Assembly (NCBI RefSeq): GCF_002860255.1
Contig: NZ_PGVE01000053.1
Coordinates: 24,186 to 88,185 of the forward strand
Length of the DNA stretch: 64,000 nt
Direction: 5' to 3'
From: Neobacillus cucumis
Lineage (GTDB): Bacteria > Bacillota > Bacilli > Bacillales > Cytobacillaceae
Position numbers and translations under genes: made by a program. The notes under the pieces are model-generated. The model did no database searches, had not been told where the DNA came from, and was given only the letters and a program-made list of their open reading frames with translations. Positions 1 through 9,048 of this stretch are shown piece after piece (position 1 is the stretch's first letter; each line of letters opens with the position of its first letter).

Positions 1-584
1 TTCACTGAATCAAAATCAAGATGGTTCGTTGGTTCGTCAAGGATTAATAAATCAGGCTCAGCAATCAATACTTGTGCCAGTGCAACACGCTTTTTTTGTC
101 CGCCAGAAAGTTCACCAATTTTTTTTGTAAAATCTTCTATTCCCAGCTTCATTAAAATAGACTTTGCATTTGTGCTAGCGTCCCAGGCATTTAGCGCATC
201 CATTTGCTTTTGTAATTGAAACATCTCTTCTTGTATCTTTGTATCACTTGGAGAGATATTCAACTTTAATAAAGTCTGCTCGTAACCGCGCATTAATTTT
301 AAAATTGGAGCATCACCATGAAAGACTTGTTCAAGCACTGTTTTATCCAAATCTAACTCGGGCTGCTGGGCTAAATAGGAAATGGAATAGTCTTTAGCAG
401 AGGTAATTTTCCCATCGTCAGGAGCATCCAAGCCTGCAATAATCTTTAATAAGGAAGACTTCCCTGTCCCATTGATGCCGATTAAACCGACACGCTCCTT
501 TTCACTAATAGTAAAGGAAATTTGGTCAAAGAGTAACTTTTCCCCATATGTCTTTGAAACATTTTCAACTGTGAGCATCTTCAT
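1..584 (-). CDS. ABC-F family ATPase, N-terminal part (runs off the window edge)
   Basis: The first 194 codons of an ABC-F (duplicated ATPase, no membrane domain) protein, resembling YfmR/Uup. These soluble proteins act on ribosomes and relieve translation stalls or antibiotic effects. Visible in order are a Walker A (GINGTGKSSLLK), an LSGGQKKRVALAQ signature and a Walker B with the typical ABC-F ending LILDEPTNHLDFDSV, which is where the window cuts the gene. The ATG at 584 overlaps the TGA of the upstream HD gene (ATGA), so translational coupling is likely; a second ATG lies at 578. The linker and second ATPase domain are outside the window, so the exact subfamily is not settled. Confidence 0.88.
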   Translation of the reverse strand, partial: MKMLTVENVSKTYGEKLLFDQISFTISEKERVGLIGINGTGKSSLLKIIAGLDAPDDGKITSAKDYSISYLAQQPELDLDKTVLEQVFHGDAPILKLMRGYEQTLLKLNISPSDTKIQEEMFQLQKQMDALNAWDASTNAKSILMKLGIEDFTKKIGELSGGQKKRVALAQVLIAEPDLLILDEPTNHLDFDSV

Positions 585-1231
585 AAATCTTGTCCATCCC
601 ATTCTTGATAAAATTGATCCAAAAAGGTAAGCATCATTTGCTGTCGTTTTTCAGCCATTAATTTAGCTGTATCAGTGTTTAATAACTCTTTTAATTTTAA
701 TAGTTTTTCATAGAAATGGTGTATACTTGTTGACTTTCCTGTTCGATATTCTTCTGGGCTCATTTCTTCCCTAACATGAATATCAGGGTCATAGATTAGC
801 TGTCCCTTTTTACCACCATAAGCAAAAGCTCTGGCAATACCAATGGCTCCAATTGCATCTAAACGATCCGCATCCTGTACAATTTTTGCTTCAACTGTTT
901 GAAGGTCCGTTTTCCTTCCGCCTTTATATGAAATAGTTTCAATAATTTGGATGATATGATCTTTTTCATTATCGGCCATTTCATTTATTTTGAAAAAAGA
1001 GTCAAGTTTAGCTTTGCCCTGTTCAGTTGACTTATTTAGTTTTTCGTCAGGAATATCATGGAGAAGTGCTGCCATTTCAATAACAAACGGATCTCCTGCC
1101 ATTTCACGTTTACATATATACAAAGCATTACGGCGAACACGGTCAACATGATACCAATCATGCCCCGTCGAGTCTTCGCCCAATTCATTACGAACAAATA
1201 ATTCCGCTTGTTTCATTAAAAAATCCTTCAT
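581..1231 (-). CDS. HD-domain metal-dependent phosphohydrolase (YpgQ/YedJ-like)
   Basis: A 216-residue HD superfamily hydrolase. The N-terminal third has the metal-binding pattern HDWYHVDRV (His), AALLHDIPDEK (HD pair) and, further on, IVQDADRLDAIGAIG with the conserved Asp. This matches the YedJ/YpgQ type, for which nucleotide pyrophosphohydrolase activity has been reported in B. subtilis YpgQ. The physiological substrate here is unknown. It is coupled to the ABC-F gene by a 4-base overlap, so both are probably on one transcript. No signal or membrane segment is seen, so it is cytoplasmic. Confidence 0.85.
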   Translation of the reverse strand: MKDFLMKQAELFVRNELGEDSTGHDWYHVDRVRRNALYICKREMAGDPFVIEMAALLHDIPDEKLNKSTEQGKAKLDSFFKINEMADNEKDHIIQIIETISYKGGRKTDLQTVEAKIVQDADRLDAIGAIGIARAFAYGGKKGQLIYDPDIHVREEMSPEEYRTGKSTSIHHFYEKLLKLKELLNTDTAKLMAEKRQQMMLTFLDQFYQEWDGQDL

Positions 1232-1272
1232 AAAAAAGCACCTGCCTTCACCCTAGTTATTTTAACATGAAT

Positions 1273-1320
1273 GGCAAACAAAAAATAACCCCGATGTTTC
1301 GAGGTTATTTTTTGTTTGCC
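1273..1320. terminator. Long perfect-stem hairpin, probable bidirectional terminator
   Basis: An 18-bp perfect inverted repeat (1273-1290 with 1303-1320) around a 12-base centre that can add a further short CGA/TCG stem. The arms are rich in A/T at the base, giving a T-run in each direction. The stop codon of the small minus-strand gene (1305-1460) lies inside one arm. Confidence 0.75.
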
Positions 1321-1460
1321 TGACGGCCGCTTTTTTTCTGGCTTTGTGACTTATTGTTACCTATTTGAAATTCACTGCCTAATTCAACATCATTACTTAT
1401 ATCTTGCTTTTCAATTTGTTCTCGGGTTTGATTGGCATTTTGTCTTCCTTGCTTACTCAT
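1305..1460 (-). CDS. Small Gln/Asn/Lys-rich protein, probable gamma-type small acid-soluble spore protein
   Basis: A 51-codon gene preceded by a G-rich ribosome site (GAGGGGGGTGCC, then ATG). The product is very hydrophilic, rich in Gln, Asn, Ser and Lys, without Cys or Trp. It contains NANQTREQIEKQ and LGSEFQIG, which resemble the NAQQVRKQN and FGTEF repeats of gamma-type SASP (SspE), here in a single copy. Gamma SASPs are amino-acid stores in the spore core degraded at germination. The assignment rests on composition and these short matches only; a different small spore protein is possible. Its stop codon lies in the arm of the downstream terminator hairpin. Confidence 0.55.
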   Translation of the reverse strand: MSKQGRQNANQTREQIEKQDISNDVELGSEFQIGNNKSQSQKKSGRQANKK

Positions 1461-1520
1461 GGTGGCACCCCCCTCATTCATACTGACTGACTTTTATAGT
1501 ATATACAGTCAGAGGGCAAG

Positions 1521-2369
1521 TTATTTTAAGCCATTAAACCAACTAATCCCAAGGGTATTTTCTCCAGCATGAACGCCAATTACCGCTCCTAATGGGGAGC
1601 AAATAATCTTCACTTTCGGAAACTGTTCCTGTAGTTCAAGCTGCCATTCTTTGGTCTGTTCTTCATGCAAGCCGTACAATATATATACCTCTTTAAATTG
1701 GTTCTGTTCATAAGCTGTTCGAAAATAATCGAGGATTTTTTCTTTAGCTTTTTTCTCGCCTCTAACCTTTTCTTTTACATTGAGGGCTCCAGCCTCAATA
1801 GAAATAATAGGTTTGACATTAAGCATACTACCCAGAAAAAACTGCAATCCCGTCATTCTTCCTCCGCGGTGCAGCTGCTCCAGGCTTCCAACAAGAACAT
1901 AGGTCTCACAAGTATCCCTTACTCGTTCTAAGTGTTCTATCATCAGTTCGATACTTAGACCATCTTCTAACAACTGCATTCCCTTTTTAATTAATGCGGA
2001 CATAGGGTACGTAAGAATGTGAGAATCAAAAGTAGTAACCGGAATATCGACAAGAGAGGCTGCCTGTTTACTTGATGAAACCGTTCCGCTAAGCTTCCCT
2101 GAAATGAGAACGGTTACAATCCTGTCGTATTGTTTTGATAGCTTTTCATATAAAGATTGAAACGAACCTACGGAAGGCTGTGAGGTTAACGGAGGGTTCT
2201 TTATTTCCTTTAGTCTGGTAAATAGCTCTTTAGAAGTCAGGTCTACTCCATCAGAAAATTCCTCACCATCGAGTAAAACGGTTAATGGAATGGTATATAA
2301 ATCCTGATGGTTGATTAGCTCTTTATCTAAATAGGCTGTACTATCGGTTACCCATGCGGTTTTAACCAT
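1521..2369 (-). CDS. DegV family fatty-acid-binding protein (FakB-like)
   Basis: A 282-residue DegV family protein, the usual length. The N-terminus WVTDSTAYLD carries the characteristic D-S-T/S motif. Further on come GKLSGTVSSSKQAA and GSLEQLHRGGRMTG, the conserved fatty-acid carboxylate pocket and the RGGR region. DegV/FakB proteins bind a fatty acid and present it to the kinase FakA for phosphorylation and entry into lipid synthesis. It stands alone with no fakA neighbour. Several paralogues are normal in Bacillus, so the exact orthologue is not assigned. Confidence 0.9.
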   Translation of the reverse strand: MVKTAWVTDSTAYLDKELINHQDLYTIPLTVLLDGEEFSDGVDLTSKELFTRLKEIKNPPLTSQPSVGSFQSLYEKLSKQYDRIVTVLISGKLSGTVSSSKQAASLVDIPVTTFDSHILTYPMSALIKKGMQLLEDGLSIELMIEHLERVRDTCETYVLVGSLEQLHRGGRMTGLQFFLGSMLNVKPIISIEAGALNVKEKVRGEKKAKEKILDYFRTAYEQNQFKEVYILYGLHEEQTKEWQLELQEQFPKVKIICSPLGAVIGVHAGENTLGISWFNGLK

Positions 2370-2460
2370 GTGTCTCTCCCCTTATTTTTAGTATAAGGTA
2401 CTAATATCTAACTAATTTAACTTTACCTTCAAAATTAAATATTGTAAACATTTTAACAAT

Positions 2461-2488
2461 AAATAAAACCAGCTAAAAGAAGCTGGTC
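2461..2488 (-). terminator. Intrinsic terminator after the fhs operon
   Basis: On the minus strand ACCAGCT, a 6-base loop and AGCTGGT are followed by a T-rich tract. It lies downstream of the 2516-3022 gene. Confidence 0.7.
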
Positions 2489-2515
2489 CATACTTAATCT
2501 TTTATAAATCTCATC

Positions 2516-3022
2516 TCAACATAAACGCTCAAGGGTTGTAATAATAAAATTAGTCATTTCAACCAAATCATCCATCTGGTCCTCAGTAATTAAACGGCCA
2601 AAATCAATGGTAAGAAGGGTTGATAAATTTTTGTCGCTTTCTAGTGGATTATAATGACTCGAAAGTGAAATGTCTCTATCTTCTCCCCATATATCCAAAA
2701 GAATATGCTTTACCTCTTGATAATTTAGCTCTTTTTCTTGTTTAAGAATAAATTCCAATCTAACAAACACACCTGCCTGCCGTTCATTCTTTATTGCCGG
2801 CAAAAGCTCTGCTGCTAAATTGATCATTTTTGAACTTATTTCCACTTTGGCAATAACTGTATCATATGGTAATCGGAAGGATATATCAAAAGAACGTGAC
2901 ATTTTAGCCATATTGAACAAATCATTTCGATCCGTAATAACAATATCACCCTTCAAGTCCAAATCATAGAAGGCTCCCTCAATCACTACTTTCATATTAT
3001 CAAAGGCTGTTGGATCAAACAT
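2516..3022 (-). CDS. Conserved hypothetical protein downstream of fhs
   Basis: A 168-residue soluble protein that I do not recognise. It has no Cys cluster, signal peptide or membrane segment and only one cysteine (the last residue). It is a mix of beta-like stretches (KVVIEGAFYDLDLKGDIVITD) and charged helices near the end. It starts only 16 bases after fhs and is followed by a terminator, so it is almost certainly the second gene of the fhs transcript. A link to one-carbon metabolism is only a contextual guess. Confidence 0.65.
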   Translation of the reverse strand: MFDPTAFDNMKVVIEGAFYDLDLKGDIVITDRNDLFNMAKMSRSFDISFRLPYDTVIAKVEISSKMINLAAELLPAIKNERQAGVFVRLEFILKQEKELNYQEVKHILLDIWGEDRDISLSSHYNPLESDKNLSTLLTIDFGRLITEDQMDDLVEMTNFIITTLERLC

Positions 3023-3038
3023 AACTTCCTCGACTCCT

Positions 3039-4727
3039 TTAGAAAAGTCCTAAAGCATTCCCATGTTCATCGACATCCATATTTAAAGCGGCCGGTTTTT
3101 TAGGAAGTCCTGGCATTGTCATAACCTCTCCTGTCAAAGCCACGATAAAACCTGCTCCGATTGACGGTTTTAATTCTCTTATGGTTACAGTGAAATCGAT
3201 TGGTCTACCTAGTTTTGAGGGATCATCCGATAAGGAATATTGTGATTTTGCCATGCAGACAGGCAAATGAGACCAGCCGAACTTTTCAAAATCTGCTAAT
3301 TGTTTTTTAGCTTTTGGTAAAAACTCTACATCCTTACCGCCATATACGGCTTGTACTATTGTTCTAATCTTCTGTTCAATCGAATCAGAGAGTTCATATA
3401 GCGGATGGAAATCATTTTGGATTTTTCCGATAACTTCCAATAGAGTTTGAGCAAGCTCCTTTCCTCCTTCTCCTCCTTTTTCCCAAACTTCCGTTAAGGC
3501 AACTGGCACTTTTTCCTTTTCACACCATTCTAACAATGTTTTAACCTCAAGAGCTGTATCGGTAATAAATTTATTAATGGCTACTACTACAGGCAGACCA
3601 AAGCTTTTTATTGTTTCAATATGCTTTTGTAAATTGGCCGTTCCAAGTGTGAGTGCTGAAATATTCTCTTTTGCCAAATCCTGTTTTTCCACACCACCAT
3701 GCATTTTCAAGGCACGGATGGTCGCAACTAACACTACTGCTTCTGGTTTAATGCCTGCACACCGTGATTTGATATGTAAAAATTTCTCTGCTCCTAAATC
3801 GGCTCCAAATCCGCCTTCAGTTATAACATAATCAGCTAACTTTTGAGCTGCAGTGGTTGCAATTACACTATTACAGCCATGTGCAATATTTGCAAACGGC
3901 CCTCCATGGATTAATGCTGGAGTGTGCTCGATCGTTTGAACAAGATTAGGTTTAACGGCGTCTTTTAATAAAAGTGCTAACGCACCCGCGACACCAAGAT
4001 CACCTACTGTAACAGGTTCTTTATTTACGTTATAAGCAACTACCATTCGAGATAATCGCAATTTTAAATCTTTTAAATCCGATGCCAAACATAGGACAGC
4101 CATGACTTCTGATGCTACGGTAATATCAAAACCATCCTCTCTTGGTACACCTTGAAGCGGTCCTCCAAGTCCAACAACCACTTTTCTTAAGGATCGATCA
4201 TTTAAGTCTAATGCCCTTTTCCATACGATTCTTCGTTGATCTATGTTTAACTCATTGCCTTGCTGGATATGATTGTCAATTAATGCAGCGAGAGCGTTAT
4301 TTGCAGTTGTTGTTGCATGAATGTCTCCGGTAAAGTGGAGATTAATGTCCTCCATCGGAAGTACTTGAGAATATCCGCCGCCTGTAGCCCCGCCTTTTAT
4401 TCCCATAATTGGTCCAAGTGAAGGCTCTCGCATAGCAATCATTACCTTTTTTCCAAGTCTATTAAAGGCATCACCGAGACCCACAGTCACAGTAGATTTC
4501 CCCTCACCTGCAGGAGTAGGATTAATCGAAGTAACCAGGATGATTTTACCATCTTCATTTGTCTTTATTTTGTTAAGTGCCTCATTGGATATTTTTGCTT
4601 TATATTTACCATATAGCTCCAAATCATTTTCTTCTAAACCGATTTTTGCTGCAATTTCCACAATCGGCTTCATTATGGATGCTTGTGCAATTTCAATGTC
4701 TGACTTCATTGATGTTTTCATTGTCAC
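3039..4727 (-). CDS. fhs: Formate--tetrahydrofolate ligase
   Basis: Makes 10-formyltetrahydrofolate from formate, ATP and tetrahydrofolate, feeding purine and formyl-Met synthesis. The protein carries the ATP loop ([19 protein letters not shown]), [20 protein letters not shown] and [13 protein letters not shown], all hallmark Fhs segments, over the normal ~560 residues. An upstream in-frame ATG exists at 4748. The best start is the GTG at 4727, because a GCGGGGGAT ribosome site precedes it and the resulting 562 residues match the family. An ATG at 4721 is an alternative. It is divergent from metA and followed by a gene of unknown function 16 bases downstream. Confidence 0.95.
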   Translation of the reverse strand: MTMKTSMKSDIEIAQASIMKPIVEIAAKIGLEENDLELYGKYKAKISNEALNKIKTNEDGKIILVTSINPTPAGEGKSTVTVGLGDAFNRLGKKVMIAMREPSLGPIMGIKGGATGGGYSQVLPMEDINLHFTGDIHATTTANNALAALIDNHIQQGNELNIDQRRIVWKRALDLNDRSLRKVVVGLGGPLQGVPREDGFDITVASEVMAVLCLASDLKDLKLRLSRMVVAYNVNKEPVTVGDLGVAGALALLLKDAVKPNLVQTIEHTPALIHGGPFANIAHGCNSVIATTAAQKLADYVITEGGFGADLGAEKFLHIKSRCAGIKPEAVVLVATIRALKMHGGVEKQDLAKENISALTLGTANLQKHIETIKSFGLPVVVAINKFITDTALEVKTLLEWCEKEKVPVALTEVWEKGGEGGKELAQTLLEVIGKIQNDFHPLYELSDSIEQKIRTIVQAVYGGKDVEFLPKAKKQLADFEKFGWSHLPVCMAKSQYSLSDDPSKLGRPIDFTVTIRELKPSIGAGFIVALTGEVMTMPGLPKKPAALNMDVDEHGNALGLF

Positions 4728-4950
4728 GTTAATCCCCCGCATTGGCATTAAATTATAACCGCACTACCATTGTACCAAATAAGTTTTTTCATTTCCGATA
4801 ATTATTATATCGAAATTAGCATCTTTCCTGAAATTGCAATAATGTTTATAATGGAACTATCGAATTTTTTTAATATTCACAAACTCCATCTGCAGGTCAT
4901 TTAATTAATAACCTTGTATAAATAATGGATTGACGAAAGGGGACGGTCAC

Positions 4951-5859
4951 TTGCCTATTAACATACCTAAACAATTACCTGCACGGGAGATACTTGAGCA
5001 GGAAAATATTTTTATAATGGATGACGAAAGGGCAGTCAGCCAGGATATCAGGCCTTTAAATATTTTAATCTTAAATTTAATGCCTGAAAAAGAAAAAGCG
5101 GAAACACAGTTTTTACGTTTATTAGGAAACTCACCTTTACAGGTAAATGTAAACTTTTTAAAAACCGATTCATATGAATCAACCCATACAAGTAAGCAGC
5201 ACTTGGAACAGTTTTATACCACTTTTCCACAAATTAAAAATTTAAAGTTTGACGGAATGATTATTACTGGTGCACCTGTTGAATTATTAGAATTTGAACA
5301 AGTGAAATATTGGGCTGAATTGAAAGAAATCATGGATTGGGCTGATCAAAATGTCACTTCAACTTTGCATATATGCTGGGGTGCACAGGCAGCACTTTAC
5401 TACCTATATGGGATCGGTAAATTTGAATTAGAACGAAAATGCTCAGGTATCTATGCTCATCAGATATTTGAACAAAATGATATTTTATTGCGTGGATTTG
5501 ACGACCAATTCTACGCCCCACATTCACGTTACACAGATGTTGCTATTGAATCAATCATGAAAAATCCCGAATTAAAATTACTAGCTGCCTCAGAAGAAGC
5601 CGGGGCATTGTTAATTAGTTCCAGGGATCGGAAACATGTTATGGTGACAGGTCATTTGGAATATGACTCCGATTCACTAGCACAGGAATATGAAAGAGAT
5701 TTGAAAAAGGGCCTTGAAATTCATATGCCAGAAAACTACTTTCCAAATAATGATCCAACGCAGCCGCCTATTAATCGCTGGCGCTCGCATGGTCATTTAT
5801 TCTTCTCTAATTGGTTAAATTACTATGTATACCAAGAAACACCTTTTCATTGGGGTTAA
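4951..5859 (+). CDS. metA: Homoserine O-acyltransferase (MetA)
   Basis: First committed step of methionine synthesis: acylation of homoserine (acetyl in most Bacillus MetA proteins, despite the name succinyltransferase). The sequence follows B. subtilis MetA closely: [15 protein letters not shown] at the start, then [17 protein letters not shown] with the catalytic Cys, and later [30 protein letters not shown]. The start is taken as TTG 4951, giving MPINIPK as in homologues, 7-8 bases after AAAGGGGA. A TTG at 4930 would add seven atypical residues. The 220-base divergent spacer with fhs shows no S-box, so control is not evident. Confidence 0.95.
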   Translation: MPINIPKQLPAREILEQENIFIMDDERAVSQDIRPLNILILNLMPEKEKAETQFLRLLGNSPLQVNVNFLKTDSYESTHTSKQHLEQFYTTFPQIKNLKFDGMIITGAPVELLEFEQVKYWAELKEIMDWADQNVTSTLHICWGAQAALYYLYGIGKFELERKCSGIYAHQIFEQNDILLRGFDDQFYAPHSRYTDVAIESIMKNPELKLLAASEEAGALLISSRDRKHVMVTGHLEYDSDSLAQEYERDLKKGLEIHMPENYFPNNDPTQPPINRWRSHGHLFFSNWLNYYVYQETPFHWG

Positions 5860-5860
5860 A

Positions 5861-5889
5861 AAAAGGCATCGGACTTCCGATGCCTTTTT
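5861..5889 (+). terminator. Intrinsic terminator of metA
   Basis: AAAAGGCATCGG, a 4-base loop and CCGATGCCTTTTT directly after the metA stop. Confidence 0.88.
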
Positions 5890-5953
5890 ACTTAAATGAC
5901 TCTGTTTATTATTAAGTAAAAATAGCAATAATACATGGGAAAGGAGTGTTCCT

Positions 5954-6166
5954 ATGGAAACTATTACAGCAGTTCATCGAAATCACTTTGGTGAGATTAT
6001 CAATTTTGTCACTTCGGAAGGGCGGGTTATATCATACCGAAAGGCATTAATGGACGTTGAACAAGGCTTAATACAAGGTATACAAACAATACAAGATTCG
6101 AATGGAACATTATCTCTTATGCCTGAAATTGAGCAATCCTTTGAACATTTCCCAAATATATTTTAA
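5954..6166 (+). CDS. DUF3892 family small protein
   Basis: A 70-residue protein preceded by AAAGGAGTGTTCCT and ATG. The pattern I-T-A-V-H-R...G-E-I-I-N-F-V-T-S-E-G-R, followed by a helix and a short final strand, fits DUF3892, a small beta-rich domain of unknown function frequent in Firmicutes. It stands alone between two hairpin terminators, so it is a monocistronic gene. No membrane or metal-binding features are present. Confidence 0.7.
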   Translation: METITAVHRNHFGEIINFVTSEGRVISYRKALMDVEQGLIQGIQTIQDSNGTLSLMPEIEQSFEHFPNIF

Positions 6167-6170
6167 AAAA

Positions 6171-6198
6171 CACCTAGCTTCAGCTAGGTGCTTTCTTT
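6171..6198 (+). terminator. Intrinsic terminator
   Basis: CACCTAGCT, short loop, AGCTAGGTG followed by CTTTCTTTT, just after the DUF3892 gene. Confidence 0.85.
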
Positions 6199-6275
6199 TC
6201 ATCATATTTCATTTTAACCCAGACAAGCGGCTATATAGAAAAATGGAGGAATTAATCTGTTTTTAGAAATTCCAT

Positions 6276-6698
6276 CTATTCATGTTCATTCTGTTTTTGA
6301 ATTTCCTTTAACGCCTCAATCCTGTTTTGGTCATCTTCAAAGAACTGAACAAGGTCACCAATTCGATCAATGGAATCCCAGCTTAAATGATGTTCAATCC
6401 CTTCAACATCATGGTAGATGTTCTCGTCCTTTACCCCAATGATTTTTAGGAATTGTTCAAGTAGTTCATGTCTAAATACTAGTCGTTTACCAATCTTATT
6501 TCCCTTTGGTGTCAAGCTTAGTCCTCTATATTTTTCATAAACTAAATATTCATCTTTATCAAGTTTTTGGACCATTTTTGTTACTGAGGAGGGATGAACA
6601 GACAACGCTTCGGCAATATCTGATACACGAGCGTATCCTTTTTCTTCAATCAAAATATATATTTGTTCAATATAATCTTCCATACTAGGTGTTGGCAT
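6276..6698 (-). CDS. mntR: Manganese-responsive transcriptional regulator MntR (DtxR family)
   Basis: 140 residues, very close to B. subtilis MntR. It represses Mn uptake genes and activates efflux when Mn(II) is bound. The N-terminus has the metal ligands Asp8 and Glu11 ([11 protein letters not shown]), then a winged helix ([22 protein letters not shown]), and in the dimerisation domain RHELLEQF and [19 protein letters not shown] with the Glu/His ligands. No Mn transporter lies in the window, so its targets are elsewhere. It has its own ribosome site (GGAGGTTAAGGG). Confidence 0.96.
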   Translation of the reverse strand: MPTPSMEDYIEQIYILIEEKGYARVSDIAEALSVHPSSVTKMVQKLDKDEYLVYEKYRGLSLTPKGNKIGKRLVFRHELLEQFLKIIGVKDENIYHDVEGIEHHLSWDSIDRIGDLVQFFEDDQNRIEALKEIQKQNEHE

Positions 6699-6788
6699 CC
6701 CTTAACCTCCAAAAAATTACTCTTCTAAAAGTTTACTATAATAAAAAATGAGTGACAAGGCACATCCTCACATAAATCACAGGATAAA

Positions 6789-8957
6789 TTATTTTGTGGC
6801 AGTCTCTTCAAATAAAAATTTTATTCTTTTTTCCTGCTCATCAAGAATTAACCTAGCATTAAATGTTTTGTCCTTATTTGTAAATCCTTCAATCAGTTCT
6901 GTTTTTTCTCCGGATAGTAGCAGTTTTACATTTTTCTGTGTAATATTCTTCCCTAGGATTTTTTTTGAAATCGTAAAATTACACTGATTTTTTTTATAAT
7001 TACTGCAGCCATAGAAGGTTCCTTTATCAATAATATCGCCTTCACATCTTTTGCATCGTCCTAGTTTAGTTGGAGACCTTCTTTTCCCCTTTTGTTTTCC
7101 GGGGGTAAAGTTTTGAGTGATTTCTTCTGAAAAAACCCAATTAACTGATTGGTTCCTGCTAGATGAAATTAAATGGAGCACCATTTTTTTTGTTTGATCC
7201 ATAAAATGTTTTGGTATCGCAGTTCCTTCAGAAATTTCTTTTAGTTTTTGTTCCCACTTTGCTGTCATTTCAGGTGAGGCAAGAATTTCTTGCCCTATCG
7301 CTTCTATCAATATTTTTGCTTTGGCAGTTGCATAGACAAGATTCTTTTTTACTTCAATATATAAGCGGTCCTTAAGCATAGTGATAATTCCTGCTCTTGT
7401 CGCTTCCGTTCCTAACCCTTCCGTTTTAGAGAGGATTTTCTCGAGCTCTTTATCATCTATATGCTTTCCAGCTGTTTTCATTAACGTAATAAGCTGTCCT
7501 TCTGTATAGCGCTTCGGCGGCTGTGTTTGGCTTTCCTTCACATCCACCTTTACAGTATTTCCCTGCTCACCCTTCGTTAGAACCGGCAATTCAGGCTCTT
7601 CATCACGTTCTTTGTGATTCAGTACTTTTCTCCAGCCTTCTTCAAGTTGTACCTTACCCTTAGAAATAAAGGATGCCCTTCCTTCTACTAACGTGGTAAC
7701 GGTAGTATACTCTGCTACCGCCTTGTTATAATGGGCTGCAATTAGACTAGTAACAATTAAATCATAAATCTTCCTTTCTTCAGAGCTAAGCCTATCTAAA
7801 TTCGGAATTTGTTCAGTTGGAATAATTGCATAGTGATCGGTTACCTTTTTTTCATTTACATAACGTTTGTTCTCTGCAATGGATGCCATTGGAAGTGGGA
7901 AATAACTTTCGTAAGCTTTTATATGACTTAATTTATTTAGAATATCAGGAAAGGTATGGGCTTCTTCTTTAGTAACATACCTCGAATCAGACCGGGGATA
8001 TGAGACAAACCCTTTTTGATAGAGTTTTTGTAAGATATCTAAAGTATTTTTCGGAGAAAATTTATAGCGTTTATTGACCTCCGCTTGTAAAGCTGAAAGA
8101 TTATATAAAAGTGGAGGTTGAAATTCTTTTCTTTCGGAAAGCACCTCAGCAACCTCAGCCGGCTTGTTTTGACAGAAGAGTGCTACTTTTTCAGCCATCT
8201 CCTTGGACTTTACACGAGTTTCCCCATCATTCTGCCACTTACCACTATATTTTTTGCCATTTATTTTAAAATGGCCAATAACCTCCCAAAATGGCTCAGA
8301 CTTAAAATTCTCAATCTCTAACTCTCTTTTTACAATAAGAGCCAAAGTTGGTGTTTGAACTCTACCTACTGAAAATACATCTGAGAATCCTTTCTGCTGC
8401 AATAATAAACTATAAAGCCTTGAACCATTCATGCCTACAATCCAATCCGCACAGGCACGGGTATAGGCCTCATAGTATAAGCTTTTTGTATCCTGTTCAT
8501 CTAATAATTTATTAAAGCCCTCGCGAATGGCGTTTGGTGTTAACGATGAAATCCAAAGACGTTTCATGGCTTTTTTACAATTCGTTAAGCGTAAAATATT
8601 CCGGATAATCAACTCACCTTCACGTCCAGCATCTCCCGCATGAATGATCTCAGTTACATTTGGATCAGATACTAATTTTTTTATGATGGCAAATTGTTTT
8701 GCTTTATCTTTTGTTACTTCATATTTAAATTGTTCAGGTATGAGCGGCAAAGTGTCCAAAGACCATTTTTTCCAGCCTGATTCATACTTTTCCGGTGCGA
8801 CCAGCTGACAAAGATGACCGATTGCCCATGTCACATAGGCCCCCTTTGGAAATGTCTCATTCGGAAAAATTTCAATATAACCATTTTGTTTTTTATGTTT
8901 AAATATAGAAGCTAAGGTTGAACCTTGATCGGGTTTTTCAGCAATAATTAGTTTCAT
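6789..8957 (-). CDS. topB: DNA topoisomerase III
   Basis: Type IA topoisomerase, 722 residues, the size of Bacillus TopB. It decatenates single-stranded DNA and resolves recombination intermediates. Visible are the TOPRIM Glu and Asp residues (MKLIIAEKPDQG, HAGDAGREGELI), VGRVQTPTLA and the active-site tyrosine at about residue 320 (FVSYPRSDSRYVT). There is a conserved GLGTEATRAGII segment and a single C-terminal four-Cys zinc motif (CKRCEGDI...YGCSNYKKNQC). It is monocistronic, with GGAGCAAACG before the ATG. Confidence 0.96.
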   Translation of the reverse strand: MKLIIAEKPDQGSTLASIFKHKKQNGYIEIFPNETFPKGAYVTWAIGHLCQLVAPEKYESGWKKWSLDTLPLIPEQFKYEVTKDKAKQFAIIKKLVSDPNVTEIIHAGDAGREGELIIRNILRLTNCKKAMKRLWISSLTPNAIREGFNKLLDEQDTKSLYYEAYTRACADWIVGMNGSRLYSLLLQQKGFSDVFSVGRVQTPTLALIVKRELEIENFKSEPFWEVIGHFKINGKKYSGKWQNDGETRVKSKEMAEKVALFCQNKPAEVAEVLSERKEFQPPLLYNLSALQAEVNKRYKFSPKNTLDILQKLYQKGFVSYPRSDSRYVTKEEAHTFPDILNKLSHIKAYESYFPLPMASIAENKRYVNEKKVTDHYAIIPTEQIPNLDRLSSEERKIYDLIVTSLIAAHYNKAVAEYTTVTTLVEGRASFISKGKVQLEEGWRKVLNHKERDEEPELPVLTKGEQGNTVKVDVKESQTQPPKRYTEGQLITLMKTAGKHIDDKELEKILSKTEGLGTEATRAGIITMLKDRLYIEVKKNLVYATAKAKILIEAIGQEILASPEMTAKWEQKLKEISEGTAIPKHFMDQTKKMVLHLISSSRNQSVNWVFSEEITQNFTPGKQKGKRRSPTKLGRCKRCEGDIIDKGTFYGCSNYKKNQCNFTISKKILGKNITQKNVKLLLSGEKTELIEGFTNKDKTFNARLILDEQEKRIKFLFEETATK

Positions 8958-9048
8958 TTCGTTTGCTCCTTCTTAAAGCATCCCTGATTCATTTTCCCAC
9001 TTCAAATTCATTTCGTAAAGGCAAAAAATAAGGCAGATAATGGACAAC

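Noticed and set aside
4749..4950. SAM riboswitch upstream of metA
   Set aside because: The S-box core and a terminator stem are not seen in the spacer.
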